DNA of 64,000 bases from positions 576,436 through 640,435 of the forward strand of contig NZ_FOYW01000001.1 of assembly GCF_900115285.1 (NCBI RefSeq). Direction: 5' to 3'. Shown here piece after piece: positions 45,847-55,177 of the stretch; the first letter of the stretch is position 1; the number at the start of each line of letters is the position of its first letter. The stretch is from Marinobacter daqiaonensis (GTDB taxonomy: Bacteria; Pseudomonadota; Gammaproteobacteria; Pseudomonadales; Oleiphilaceae). Under the pieces are notes generated by a model that did not search any database, was not told the origin of the DNA, and worked only from the letters and a program-made list of their open reading frames with translations. The position numbers and the translations under genes were made by a program.

Positions 45847-46793
45847 TGACTACCGAGAAAAGACCACAGATTCTGGTGACGGGGGCAGCGGGCACCCTGG
45901 CCCAGCAAGTCATCAACCAGCTTCGGGACACCTGCGACCTGGTCGCGGTGGACTTCCGTGAGCAGGTATGGCTGGGAGATGACATCCCCAGTTACTGCAT
46001 TGATTTCAACAAGCGGGTGTTCGAGGATCTGTTCCGGCGGTTTCATTTCGACGGGGTCATTCACCTGGGCCGCATCATGTCCAGCCAGGAGACCCGGCTC
46101 AGCCGATACAACGCCAATGTGCTCGGCACCCAGAAGCTGCTGGACCTGAGCCACAAGTACAATGTGCAACGGGTCATCATTCTTTCCACCTTCCACGTCT
46201 ATGGCGCCGTTCCCTATAACCCCGCCATGATCGACGAGGCTGCCCCCCTCAAGGCCGCCGGCCTGACCATGGACCTTGTGGACTCGGTGGAACTGGAGAA
46301 CCTCGCCAATATCTACCTGTGGCGCTACCCCCATCTGAATATCACCATCCTGCGCCCCTGCAACATCGTAGGACCCGGGGTCCGCAATGCCATGAGCACC
46401 CTGCTATCCAGCGAGCGGGCACCGGTACTGGCGGGGTTTTCCCCGATGATGCAGTTCATCCATATCGACGACATGGCCGATGCCCTCGTGCTGGCCTACC
46501 GCAGGAATCACAAGGGCATCTATAACGTCGCGCCCAGTGACTGGGTCGCCTACCAGAAAGCCCTCGACCTTTGTGGCTGTAAACGGGTTCCGATCCTCTC
46601 GATTCCGCCCATTGTGCCCAGGACCCTATTACGATTGCTGAACCTGCGACGTTTTCCACCTTACCTGATGGACTTTTTCAAGTACCCTGTCATCATCGAC
46701 GGAAGGGCGTTCGCGCGGGAATTCGGCTTCCAGCCGAAGCGTTCGCTGGATGAGATTTTCCATTACTACCTGGAGAACAAGCACCCGGTCTAG
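45846..46793 (+). CDS. NAD(P)-binding SDR of the epimerase/dehydratase type lacking the YxxxK pair
   Basis: A 315-residue extended-SDR protein. The nucleotide site TGAAGTLAQQV is at the N terminus and RPCNIVGPGVRNAM late in the fold is conserved. Where the catalytic Tyr-x3-Lys should be, about 25-30 residues after STFHVYG, the sequence reads DSVELENLANIY, with no Tyr/Lys pair. So it may bind a nucleotide-sugar or lipid without the usual redox chemistry, or use a different residue. The C-terminal segment is hydrophobic (LSIPPIVPRTLLRLL), which could contact membrane. It overlaps the acyltransferase by one base. The stop is followed by a TAGTGTCCCG motif. A function should not be claimed. Confidence 0.8.
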   Translation: MTTEKRPQILVTGAAGTLAQQVINQLRDTCDLVAVDFREQVWLGDDIPSYCIDFNKRVFEDLFRRFHFDGVIHLGRIMSSQETRLSRYNANVLGTQKLLDLSHKYNVQRVIILSTFHVYGAVPYNPAMIDEAAPLKAAGLTMDLVDSVELENLANIYLWRYPHLNITILRPCNIVGPGVRNAMSTLLSSERAPVLAGFSPMMQFIHIDDMADALVLAYRRNHKGIYNVAPSDWVAYQKALDLCGCKRVPILSIPPIVPRTLLRLLNLRRFPPYLMDFFKYPVIIDGRAFAREFGFQPKRSLDEIFHYYLENKHPV

Positions 46794-46836
46794 TGTCCCG
46801 TGCGGGAAACCGGAAGCGTCACAGGATGTGCAGTAA

Positions 46837-48990
46837 ATGCTTAATGAATTCGGACTGATCAGCCATGCCGCCGCTGCCCTGGCCTTCCTGCTGCTGGGCG
46901 GGTTGATTGTCACCCGTTACCTGCGCCGCGCCTCGGACCGTATCCTGCTGCTGTCCGTCACCCTGTCATTTCTCTGGGCAGGTTCCCTGGTCACCCAGGA
47001 AATCTGGTCTGAGCCTCCATTCCTTGTCCGCTACCTCCTCGAACTGCTCCGGGACGGCGGCTGGGTACTGGTCCTGCTGATCCTGCTCCGGCCCATCGAC
47101 CGCCAGCTGAGAACGGTCAACGTCATGCGGCGGTTCCTCGGGTTCTCCACCTTTGCCGTGATCTTCATACTGTTCACCCTCGCGGCCCTGGAATACCTTC
47201 TGAACATTCCCCTGATCAGCGGCAAGTTCAAGCTGGTGGGACAGATTGCCCTGTCGCTTCTCGGTATCTGCCTGGTGGAGCAGATCTGGCGTAACTCCAT
47301 ACAGTCGAGCCGCTCCAGCATCCGCTACCTCTGCATCAGCGTGCTAACGGTGTTTGCCTACGACTTCTTCATGTACACCGACGCCCTGCTGTTCGGGCAG
47401 ATCTCCAGTGGCTTCTGGGACGCCCGGGGTTTTGTCAACGCCCTCGTGGTGCCCCTGCTGGGCGTTGCCATGATGAATACCCGCAAGCAACCGGTGGAGT
47501 TCCAGCTTTCGCGCAACGCCATGTTCCACGTGAGTGCCCTCGTGTTCGCCGGTGTGTACCTGCTGTTCGCCGCGGCCGGCGGCTATTACGTCCGGGTGCT
47601 CGGTGGCCAGTGGGGGGACGCCCTGCAGGTTCTGTTTGTCACTGCTGCCATGGCTTTCCTGGCCCTGCTGCTGACCTCACGCCGTTTCAGGGCGCGGCTG
47701 ATGATCTTTATCAGTCAGAATTTCTTCGACTACAAATACGATTACCGGGAAGAATGGCTGAAAATGACCCGGGAGCTGGCCAACCTGAGCGACCATCCCC
47801 CCCTGCCCGAACGCATCATCCGTATCCTCGCCGGGCTTGTGGAGAGTAGCTCTGGCGCACTCTGGGAACGGGACGAGGACGGTAACTTCATGCTGCAGAG
47901 CACCGTCAACATGCACCAGCCCCGGTTCACCAGCATCGACGGCAATTGCGAACTCGTGCGATTTTTCGCCGAGCGGGAATGGATCATTGACCTGGAGGAT
48001 TACCGGGCCGACCCGGTGCGTTACAACCTTCTGGAGATTCCCGACCCCATCCTCAAGTTCGAGGGGGGCTGGCTGCTGATCCCCATGTACCTGGGCAATC
48101 AGCTCTATGGCATAACCTTGGTGGGACGGGCCAACGCCCGGGTGGTCCTGAACTGGGAAAACTTCGACCTGGTCCGGGTGGTGGCCCGCCAGACCTGTAA
48201 CCTGCTGGCCCAGGCGGATGCCCAGAACCGGCTTTCCCGCGCAATGCAGTTCGAGGCGGTCAGCAAGGCCTCCGCGTTCATGGTTCACGATCTCAAAACA
48301 CTCATTGCCCAGCTGTCGCTGCTGGTCCGCAATGCCGGCCGTCACCGGGACAACCCCGCGTTCATCGACGACATGATCAGCACCACCGAGCACGCAGTGC
48401 AGAAGATGTCCAACCTGGTGGACCACATCCGCAAGCCCGACTCGGGTCCGGGGGACCGGGAGCCGGTGAACCTGCAGGCACTGGTCAGCGAGCTTGCCGC
48501 TCACTATGCCCGTAACCAGCCCCAGCCAAAGCTGATGGGTCCCATGGATCCGGTCATGATCCGTGCGGACCGGGTCCAGTTGTGGAGCGTGCTCGGCCAT
48601 CTGATTCAGAATGCCCAGGACGCCACTCCTCCGGCTGGCGAAGTCACCCTTACCCTGAAGGCCTCCACTGGTCATGTGGTCCTGTTCATCCAGGATTCGG
48701 GTACCGGCATGACGGAAGATTTTATCCGCATGCAGCTTTTCAAGCCGTTTGAAAGTACCAAGGGACTTACCGGCATGGGCATTGGCGCCTACCAGGCACG
48801 GGAGTATATTCGCGAACTCGGCGGCAATATCGACGTCACCAGCGAACCCGGTATGGGCTCCTGCTTTTCAGTACTGCTGCCCACGGTCAAAACCTCCCTC
48901 CAGAGTTCAGGGGAATCCGGGACAGTAGCTTCGAAGGAGACTGAGCTCAATCACGAGCAGTTAGCTGACCGTGCCGGCGGTTTGCAATAG
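46837..48990 (+). CDS. prsK: sensor histidine kinase PrsK (PEP-CTERM system type)
   Basis: A 717-residue membrane sensor kinase. Roughly residues 5-290 form about nine membrane helices (start MLNEFGLISHAAAALAFLLL), followed by a GAF-like domain (about 310-455). The phospho-acceptor region is AFMVHDLKTLIAQLSLLVRN with His484. The ATPase boxes are HLIQNAQDATPP (N), IQDSGTGM (G1) and GMGIGAYQ (G2). This layout and the HDLK motif match PrsK, the kinase that occurs with PEP-CTERM/exosortase systems. It is followed at 82 bases by prsR. No exosortase or PEP-CTERM protein is visible in the window. Confidence 0.88.
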   Translation: MLNEFGLISHAAAALAFLLLGGLIVTRYLRRASDRILLLSVTLSFLWAGSLVTQEIWSEPPFLVRYLLELLRDGGWVLVLLILLRPIDRQLRTVNVMRRFLGFSTFAVIFILFTLAALEYLLNIPLISGKFKLVGQIALSLLGICLVEQIWRNSIQSSRSSIRYLCISVLTVFAYDFFMYTDALLFGQISSGFWDARGFVNALVVPLLGVAMMNTRKQPVEFQLSRNAMFHVSALVFAGVYLLFAAAGGYYVRVLGGQWGDALQVLFVTAAMAFLALLLTSRRFRARLMIFISQNFFDYKYDYREEWLKMTRELANLSDHPPLPERIIRILAGLVESSSGALWERDEDGNFMLQSTVNMHQPRFTSIDGNCELVRFFAEREWIIDLEDYRADPVRYNLLEIPDPILKFEGGWLLIPMYLGNQLYGITLVGRANARVVLNWENFDLVRVVARQTCNLLAQADAQNRLSRAMQFEAVSKASAFMVHDLKTLIAQLSLLVRNAGRHRDNPAFIDDMISTTEHAVQKMSNLVDHIRKPDSGPGDREPVNLQALVSELAAHYARNQPQPKLMGPMDPVMIRADRVQLWSVLGHLIQNAQDATPPAGEVTLTLKASTGHVVLFIQDSGTGMTEDFIRMQLFKPFESTKGLTGMGIGAYQAREYIRELGGNIDVTSEPGMGSCFSVLLPTVKTSLQSSGESGTVASKETELNHEQLADRAGGLQ

Positions 48991-49072
48991 AATCGTTTTC
49001 GGCCGACACTGAACAAAAAGTGATCTTGCGATAAATTGATTTACGCCACCCAATAAAAGGATTTAGTCCGTT

Positions 49073-50446
49073 GTGAAAAAACGACTGCTTATTGTAGAAG
49101 ACGACCCTGGCCTCCAGAGCCAGATGCGCTGGTGCTTCAGTAGTGATCTTGATGTGGACGTTGCCGCGGACCGGGCAGCCGCCCTGGCTCTTCTACGCCG
49201 CAACGAGCCCCAGGTGGTCACCCTTGACCTGGGCCTGCCGCCTGACCCCGGTGGCGCGTCCGAAGGCTTTGCCCTGCTCGACGACATTCTCAGGCTGTCG
49301 CCCATGGTGAAAGTCATTGTCGTCACTGGCCGTGAAGACAAGGAAAATGCGGTCAAGGCCATCGGTATGGGAGCGAGCGATTTTTACCAGAAGCCCCTGG
49401 ACCCGGACATTCTCTCCTTCGTGGTGAACCGGGCCTTCCGACTGGCCGAGCTTGAGCGGGATAACCGTGAACTCACCAATCGCCAGAACGGCACCAACAT
49501 CAAGGGCGTTGTAGCAGCCAGCCCGCAGATGCTATCGGTGTGCAGAACCCTCGAGAAAGTCGCCCCTACGGACGTGACCACTCTGATCGTCGGTGAGACC
49601 GGTACCGGTAAGGAACTCCTTGCCCGCGCCCTGCACGACCTGAGCCATCGGGCCGACAAGCCGTTTGCGGCCATCAACTGCGCGGCCATTCCGGAGAACC
49701 TGTTGGAAAGTGAACTCTTTGGCTACGAAAAAGGCGCCTTTACCGGGGCAACCCAGAGCAAGAAAGGCAAGATCGAAAGCGCCAATGGCGGCACCCTTTT
49801 CCTGGATGAAATCGGCGATATGCCCATGGCCCTTCAGGCCAAGCTGCTTCGTTTCCTTCAGGAACGGTCGGTCGACCGGGTTGGCAGCGTCAAGCCGGTA
49901 CCGGTGGATGTCCGGGTGGTCTGCGCCACTCACCGCAATGTGGCCCACCTGATCAGCGCCGGCGACTTCCGCGAAGACCTGTACTACCGGATCAGTGAAA
50001 TCACGCTAGAAGTGCCCGCCCTGCGGGAGCGCCAGGGCGACTCCATTGTGATCGCCCGATCCCTGCTGCAGAGCCTGTCCCGGCAGATGGACCGGCCCAG
50101 CCTCTCCTTCAGCGAGGACGCGGTTCAGGCGATCAGCGGATACAGCTGGCCCGGCAATGTCCGGGAGATGATCAACAAGGTCAAGCGGGCCACCATAATG
50201 GCCGAAGGCAAGCGCGTGACAGCCGCTGACCTTGAGCTGACCTGCGAGGGAGTGCCGACGGAAAACCAGCTCAACCTGCGCCAGGTGAGGGAAACCGCCG
50301 AGCGGGATGCCATCATCCAGGCGCTTCAGACCACCGGATACAACATGGCCCAGGCCTCGCGCCTGTTGGGTGTGACCCGCCCGACCCTGTACAACCTCAC
50401 TGACAAGTATCGCATCGACACCTCTGCCGAGTCGGTCCAGGCCTGA
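49073..50446 (+). CDS. prsR: PEP-CTERM-type response regulator PrsR, sigma54 activator
   Basis: A 457-residue response regulator. Its receiver domain starts MKKRLLIVEDDPGL and has phospho-acceptor Asp52 (TLDLGLPP). A sigma54 AAA+ domain follows, with Walker A GETGTGKE at 174-181 and the sigma54 loop GAFTGA at 221-226, and a Fis-type helix-turn-helix (MAQASRLLGVTRPTLYNL) at the C terminus. It fits the PrsR group. The start is GTG 49073; an AAGGA lies 12 bases upstream. It likely activates sigma54 promoters for surface polysaccharide or PEP-CTERM proteins, none of which is in view. It converges with prpD across 11 bases. Confidence 0.9.
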   Translation: MKKRLLIVEDDPGLQSQMRWCFSSDLDVDVAADRAAALALLRRNEPQVVTLDLGLPPDPGGASEGFALLDDILRLSPMVKVIVVTGREDKENAVKAIGMGASDFYQKPLDPDILSFVVNRAFRLAELERDNRELTNRQNGTNIKGVVAASPQMLSVCRTLEKVAPTDVTTLIVGETGTGKELLARALHDLSHRADKPFAAINCAAIPENLLESELFGYEKGAFTGATQSKKGKIESANGGTLFLDEIGDMPMALQAKLLRFLQERSVDRVGSVKPVPVDVRVVCATHRNVAHLISAGDFREDLYYRISEITLEVPALRERQGDSIVIARSLLQSLSRQMDRPSLSFSEDAVQAISGYSWPGNVREMINKVKRATIMAEGKRVTAADLELTCEGVPTENQLNLRQVRETAERDAIIQALQTTGYNMAQASRLLGVTRPTLYNLTDKYRIDTSAESVQA

Positions 50447-50457
50447 GCCGGGACCGA

Positions 50458-51942
50458 TCAGATCACGAACAGCTCCATGAATTCGTGGACCGGCGTCTGC
50501 TCCAGGCGCTGCGGGTCGGCACACAGCCGGAAGATCCGGTCGCAGGTCTGGCCCGGAAAGCGGGTGGCGAGGTTGTTCCGGAACTTGTCTTCCAGCAGCG
50601 GGATGCCCTCTTCCCGGCGCCGGCGATGGCCGATGGGGTATTCCACAGCCACCTTGTCGGTACTGCTTCCATCCTTGAAGAATACCTGCACGGCATTGGC
50701 GATGGATCGCTTTTCCGGCTCAAGGTATTCGCGGCTGTAGCGCTCGTCCTCAACCACTTCCATTTTTCCGCGAAGCTCATCAATGATGGGATGGGCCTCG
50801 TGGAAGCTGTCCTCGTAGTGATCCGCGGTCAGGTTACCGAAGATCAGCGGGACCGCTGTCATGTATTGCAGACAATGATCCCGGTCCGCGGCGTTCGCCA
50901 GCGTGCCCTCCTTGGAAATGATGCGAATGGCGGATTCGTGGGTGGTGATCACGATACGGTCGATCTCATCGATCCTGTTCTTCACTTCGGGGTGCAGGGT
51001 AACGGCTGCCTCCGCCGCGGTCTGGGCATGGAACTCGGCGGGGAAGGAAATCTTGAACAGGATATTCTCCATCACGTAACTACCAAAAGCCTGGGGCAGT
51101 GAGAACCGGCGCTGGTCCTCCGGTTTCAGGGCCTGGTTCCGGTTGGTCTTGCTGAACAGAACGTCATAGAAACCCCATTGCGGAGCTGTCAGCACCCCGG
51201 GGATCCCCATCTCCCCCCGTAGGGCGATATCCGCGAGCCGCACCGCCCGGGAGGTCGCATCGCCCGCCGCCCAGGATTTGCGGGAACCGGCATTGGGGGC
51301 GTGGCGGTAGGTACGCAAGGCCTGGCCGTCGACCCAGGCATGGGAAAGCGCGGAAAGCAATTGCTCCCGGTTAGCCCCCATGAGCCTGGCGGTAACTGCG
51401 GTGGACGCGACCTTGACCAGCACGACGTGGTCCAGCCCGACCCGGTTGAAGGAATTCTCCAGAGCGAGAATACCCTGGATCTCATGGGCCATGATCATGG
51501 CGACGAGTACATCGCTCATGACAAGAGGCGACTGGCCCGCGGATACCCGTTTCTGGGACAGATGATCCGCCACCGCGAGGATGCCCCCGAGATTGTCCGA
51601 CGGGTGGCCCCACTCCGCTGCCAGCCAGGTGTCGTTATAATCCAGCCAGCGAATGGTACAGCCAATGTCCCAGGCCGCCTTCACCGGATCCAGCCGGAAC
51701 TGGGTACCCGGAACCCTTGCCCCATGGGGGACCACGGTACCCTCCACCAGGGGACCCAGATGCTTGGTGCACTCGGGATATCGCAACGCCAGCAGACCGC
51801 AACCCAGCGTATCCATCAGGCAGTTACGGGCGGTGTTCCAGGCTTCCTCACTGTCGACCTTGTAGGACAGGACGTAATCAGCGATTTCCTGCAACACATC
51901 GTCGTAATCAGGGCGAACGTTTTCATCCACGTTGGCTTTCAT
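50458..51942 (-). CDS. prpD: 2-methylcitrate dehydratase PrpD
   Basis: PrpD dehydrates 2-methylcitrate to 2-methylaconitate in propionate breakdown. The 494-residue protein equals the E. coli PrpD length. [46 protein letters not shown] (split around the substrate pocket) and the MmgE/PrpD fold throughout support it. ATG 51942 follows GGAGG at 7 bases, a strong ribosome site. The gene is alone: none of prpB, prpC, prpR or acnD is within 14 kb on either side, so the rest of the cycle must be elsewhere. It is divergent from an MFS gene. Confidence 0.9.
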   Translation of the reverse strand: MKANVDENVRPDYDDVLQEIADYVLSYKVDSEEAWNTARNCLMDTLGCGLLALRYPECTKHLGPLVEGTVVPHGARVPGTQFRLDPVKAAWDIGCTIRWLDYNDTWLAAEWGHPSDNLGGILAVADHLSQKRVSAGQSPLVMSDVLVAMIMAHEIQGILALENSFNRVGLDHVVLVKVASTAVTARLMGANREQLLSALSHAWVDGQALRTYRHAPNAGSRKSWAAGDATSRAVRLADIALRGEMGIPGVLTAPQWGFYDVLFSKTNRNQALKPEDQRRFSLPQAFGSYVMENILFKISFPAEFHAQTAAEAAVTLHPEVKNRIDEIDRIVITTHESAIRIISKEGTLANAADRDHCLQYMTAVPLIFGNLTADHYEDSFHEAHPIIDELRGKMEVVEDERYSREYLEPEKRSIANAVQVFFKDGSSTDKVAVEYPIGHRRRREEGIPLLEDKFRNNLATRFPGQTCDRIFRLCADPQRLEQTPVHEFMELFVI

Positions 51943-52014
51943 CGGTTGTCCTCCGGTTGCTGAAGCCCCAGAAGCCGGCTTCACGGGTTCTTTGGTGACA
52001 GATCATGGAGTCAG

Positions 52015-52043
52015 TCTAGACCAGCCGGAACAACATGGGACAA
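52015..52043 (-). promoter_or_regulatory. candidate prpD promoter
   Basis: On the minus strand TTGTCC (52038-52043) and TCTAGA (52015-52020) are separated by 17 bases about 70 bases before prpD. A direct repeat ACGGGNNTACGGG lies just upstream and could bind a regulator. Only moderate similarity to consensus. Confidence 0.4.
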
Positions 52044-52136
52044 ACCCGTATTCCCGTAATTTGACCATGGCCCACTCCAGGATCCATCCTTTGCATCCCG
52101 AATGACGATTACGGACAACTCACCACAGGACGAGCC

Positions 52137-53471
52137 ATGCGACGCACTGCCATCAGTCTGTCATCCCTGATTCTCAGCATTATCCTCCTCATAACGGGCA
52201 ACGCTTTTCTGATGACGCTGCTCGGCCTCCGGCTGAGTCTGGAGGAATTCAGCGAGAGTACGATTGGCTGGATCCTGGTGTTCTACTCGGTTGGCTTCGT
52301 CTTCGGCACGCTCTATGCTGGCAGGATCATTGAGCGGGTGGGCCATATCCGCGCCTTTGCGGTATTCGCGGCCATCCTTGCCGCCGCCACCCTGATCTAT
52401 CCCATGGCGGTTGAAGCCGGGTTGTGGGCCGGTCTGCGGGCTCTCGGCGGTTTCGTGATGGCAGGCCTGATGATCGTCATGGAGAGCTGGTTCAGCAGCA
52501 AGGCGGATAACCGAAACCGGGCAACCCTGTTCGCGCTTTACCAGATCGTCTTCTTTCTCTCCACCGCCGGCGGCCAGGTACTGATCCGTGTTGCCGACCC
52601 CTCCGGTTTCATTCCTTTCTCTCTGGCGGCAATTCTGGTTGCCCTGGCGGTTACACCCCTTTCCATGACCCGTCGTGAGTCCCCCGTCATCGTGAAGGGG
52701 CAGCGAATGTCATTGCCCACGCTCTACCGGGTTTCCCCCACCGGAGCGCTGGGTGCCGTGATCGCCGGCCTGCTTATCAGCGCCTTCTATGCCATGGGGC
52801 CGGTTTACGCCAACCGCATCGGCCTTGACCTGAACCAGTTGTCGAACTTCATGGCCTCGGCCATCGTGGCAGCGATGCTGCTGGCATTCCCGGTGGGGTG
52901 GCTGTGTGATTCCTTCGACCGCTATCGTATCCTCGTGGTGACAACGGTCGTAGCCGCGGTCTGCAGCCTTGTGGTGGCGTTCGCCGGCTCCTACAGCCTT
53001 GTCGTGCTGATCCTGTTTACCGGTCTGTACATGGGCCTCAGCGCCGCCCTGTATCCCATCGCGGTTGCCATCACCAACGACCTGATGGACAGCAGTGAAA
53101 TCACCGCAGCGAGCACCGCCCTGTTACTGAGCTATGGCGTCGGCAGCTGCGCCGGGCCGATCATAAGCGCGCTGTTCATGGACCTCCTCGGGCCCGGGGG
53201 ACTCTTTGTCAGCAATGCCTTTTTCCTGGGCCTGATGGCCCTGTTCATGGTCTTCGGCCCGGGCCGAGTCCGCCCCGCCGTTCAGCACCAGGAGCATTAC
53301 TACCCCACCACTCCGGAAGCCGGGCTCGGGTTGGCGGAACTGGACCCGCGAAATACCGAGTTCGAGGAGCCGCCACAAGAGGACGAGGAGGAAGCGAAAA
53401 TGCGGAGAAGATCCCCTGGCACCGATGCCCCGCCGGAAGCGCCAGGAGGGGATGGCGATCAGAACCGGTGA
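52137..53471 (+). CDS. MFS transporter (YcaD-like)
   Basis: A 444-residue permease of about 12 helices (the first, SLSSLILSIILLITGNAFL, is within residues 7-26). The loop after helix 2 is GRIIERVGHIRAF, the MFS motif-A equivalent. The overall likeness is to YcaD and related permeases of unknown substrate. The C-terminal 50 residues are acidic and soluble (EEPPQEDEEEAK) and rich in Pro/Gly. It is divergent from prpD and converges with the lytic transglycosylase gene (13-base gap). No substrate assignment is possible from sequence. Confidence 0.85.
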   Translation: MRRTAISLSSLILSIILLITGNAFLMTLLGLRLSLEEFSESTIGWILVFYSVGFVFGTLYAGRIIERVGHIRAFAVFAAILAAATLIYPMAVEAGLWAGLRALGGFVMAGLMIVMESWFSSKADNRNRATLFALYQIVFFLSTAGGQVLIRVADPSGFIPFSLAAILVALAVTPLSMTRRESPVIVKGQRMSLPTLYRVSPTGALGAVIAGLLISAFYAMGPVYANRIGLDLNQLSNFMASAIVAAMLLAFPVGWLCDSFDRYRILVVTTVVAAVCSLVVAFAGSYSLVVLILFTGLYMGLSAALYPIAVAITNDLMDSSEITAASTALLLSYGVGSCAGPIISALFMDLLGPGGLFVSNAFFLGLMALFMVFGPGRVRPAVQHQEHYYPTTPEAGLGLAELDPRNTEFEEPPQEDEEEAKMRRRSPGTDAPPEAPGGDGDQNR

Positions 53472-53484
53472 TGAAGCCGCGGAC

Positions 53485-54201
53485 TCAGTGGCTGTCGCTC
53501 TGCTGGTACCGCTGGTGGAGAATGCCAACCCGCTCCACATAGGCCCGGGTTTCGGCGTAGGGGGGAATGCCGCCGTGACGACGAACCGCGCCAGGCCCGG
53601 CATTGTAGGCAGCGGTCGCGAGCCGGGTGTCGCCACCATGGATGTGCAGCATCTGTGACAGATAGGTGACACCACCGCGGATGTTTTCGGAGGCGTCGAG
53701 GGCATTGCTGACCCCCACTTCCCGCGCAGTTCCGGGCATCAACTGCATCAGTCCCTGGGCACCCTTGGAAGACACCGCCTGGGGGTTGAACGCCGACTCC
53801 GCATGGATGACGGCACGGACCAGAGCCGGGTCCACCTCGAATTCCCGCGCCGTGGCCTCGATCTCGTCCACGTAGCGGGTCAGGAACAGAGGCGTGCGGT
53901 GCCAGTCGACGCGGGAATCCGGCCTGCAGGCGTAGCACTCGAAACGGATCACATCGTAATCCGCCCCGTCAGGCCTGGCCTCGCTGAATGTCACGACACC
54001 GTGCTGGTCACGGTATTTGTAGACGGTTTCCCTTTGCGTGCTGGGACGGGCGCGGTTCTGAGCGGGAGCATTGGTGTATTCCACCCGACCGTCCGGGTGA
54101 ACAATTCTGCGTACTGAATCCGCAAAGGCGGAGCTGCCGCAGCCAAGCAGCAAAACAACGCCGACCAGTGACGAAATCAGGGTCATGCCAGCGAACTTCA
54201 T
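53485..54201 (-). CDS. lytic murein transglycosylase (SLT type) with DUF4124-like N terminus
   Basis: A 238-residue exported protein. It has a signal peptide (LISSLVGVVLLLGCGSSAFA) with an LLGC lipobox, so it is probably a lipoprotein, although a SPase I cut after AFA is possible. A DUF4124-like region (residues 30-80; VEYTNAPAQ, VVTFSEARPDGA) precedes the SLT domain with catalytic Glu in HAESAFNPQAVSSKGAQGLM and later AAYNAGPGAVRRHGG. It should cleave the glycan strands of peptidoglycan at the outer membrane. The specific MltC/Slt-type role is unknown. Divergent from the eIF2B-like gene across 150 bases. Confidence 0.88.
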   Translation of the reverse strand: MKFAGMTLISSLVGVVLLLGCGSSAFADSVRRIVHPDGRVEYTNAPAQNRARPSTQRETVYKYRDQHGVVTFSEARPDGADYDVIRFECYACRPDSRVDWHRTPLFLTRYVDEIEATAREFEVDPALVRAVIHAESAFNPQAVSSKGAQGLMQLMPGTAREVGVSNALDASENIRGGVTYLSQMLHIHGGDTRLATAAYNAGPGAVRRHGGIPPYAETRAYVERVGILHQRYQQSDSH

Positions 54202-54351
54202 TCATACCTCGTGGAAACGACGGAATCCGGTTTCTGATGACTGGACACTGAATGGCAGTATAAATCAAACAGGTCCGGCAAACCGGAACCGATGGGCATT
54301 TCAGGCAGGTGCGCTATCCTGCCAATACGTCCATCGGCACAGGAGTGGGAA

Positions 54352-55140
54352 ATGACCTTCGACCAGCAGATAGATACCATTGTCGCGGACCGTGAGCATG
54401 GCTCCTCCACCCTTGTGAAGCACATCCTGCAGGCGCTGCATTCCCTCGAACCCGGGCCACCGGATGAGAGCCGGTTGCGCGAGGCCTTCAGACGATTGCG
54501 CCACATCGACCCTTCCATGGTGGTGGTTCACCATTTGCTGAATGCACTGGAGCCCGCCATCGGGCCGGATTTCTTTGACGCCCTCGATGCTTACGAAAAA
54601 CGGTGGCAGGACGTTCCCGAGCAGATTTCACGGAACCTGGCGGGCATCTGTGACTGGCATGGCAAGCGCCTGCTGGTTCACAGCCGCAGCGGCACCCTGT
54701 TTGAAGCCATTTGCTGGCTGGATCGCACGTTCGGAGATATCCAGGTCTTGCAGACGCGGTCGGTTCCCGGCGAAGAGGGGGTGGCACAGTACGACGCCCT
54801 GCGTGAGGCCGGCGTTGCCGTACACCTGGTGGAGGACGACCGTATCGCCGGGCTGGCGCCTTCCCTGGATGCGGCCCTGCTGGGCATGGACCAGTTTTGC
54901 GAGGGCGCCTTTGTGAACAAGACTGGCAGCCGGCAAATTGCCGGTGCCATGATTCAGGCCGGCAAGCCGGTCTATGTACTCGGGGATTCCCGTAAGCGGG
55001 TCGACCGCCTGCACTATTCCACTGAACTGTTCGAAGCGGCGCCGATGACGCGGGGCGTTTACCTGGTCAGTGAGAGCGGGGCGCAGCCGATGAATGACGA
55101 AGATGAAACGGGCGCAACGCCCGACGACCGGTGCCGGTAG
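54352..55140 (+). CDS. eIF2B alpha/beta/delta-like protein, function unknown
   Basis: A 262-residue protein of the family that contains eukaryotic eIF2B regulatory subunits and ribose-1,5-bisphosphate or methylthioribose-1-phosphate isomerases. The conserved late core is FVNKTGSRQIAGAMIQAGKPVYVLGDSRK (split around VNKTG) preceded by DAALLGMD. The length is shorter than the isomerases, and the methylthioribose catalytic loop is not evident. An AGGAG ribosome site lies just before ATG 54352; the longer frame to 54292 is rejected. It is 37 bases upstream of the pseudouridine synthase, so the two may be coexpressed. Its enzymatic substrate is unknown. Confidence 0.78.
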   Translation: MTFDQQIDTIVADREHGSSTLVKHILQALHSLEPGPPDESRLREAFRRLRHIDPSMVVVHHLLNALEPAIGPDFFDALDAYEKRWQDVPEQISRNLAGICDWHGKRLLVHSRSGTLFEAICWLDRTFGDIQVLQTRSVPGEEGVAQYDALREAGVAVHLVEDDRIAGLAPSLDAALLGMDQFCEGAFVNKTGSRQIAGAMIQAGKPVYVLGDSRKRVDRLHYSTELFEAAPMTRGVYLVSESGAQPMNDEDETGATPDDRCR

Positions 55141-55177
55141 CCCGGCCAGGATCCAACTTTCAGGACCATCAGACCGT

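Noticed and set aside
46837..50446. PEP-CTERM substrates or exosortase near prsK/prsR
   Set aside because: I looked for VPEP-helix-Arg tails in all gene products of the window and found none.
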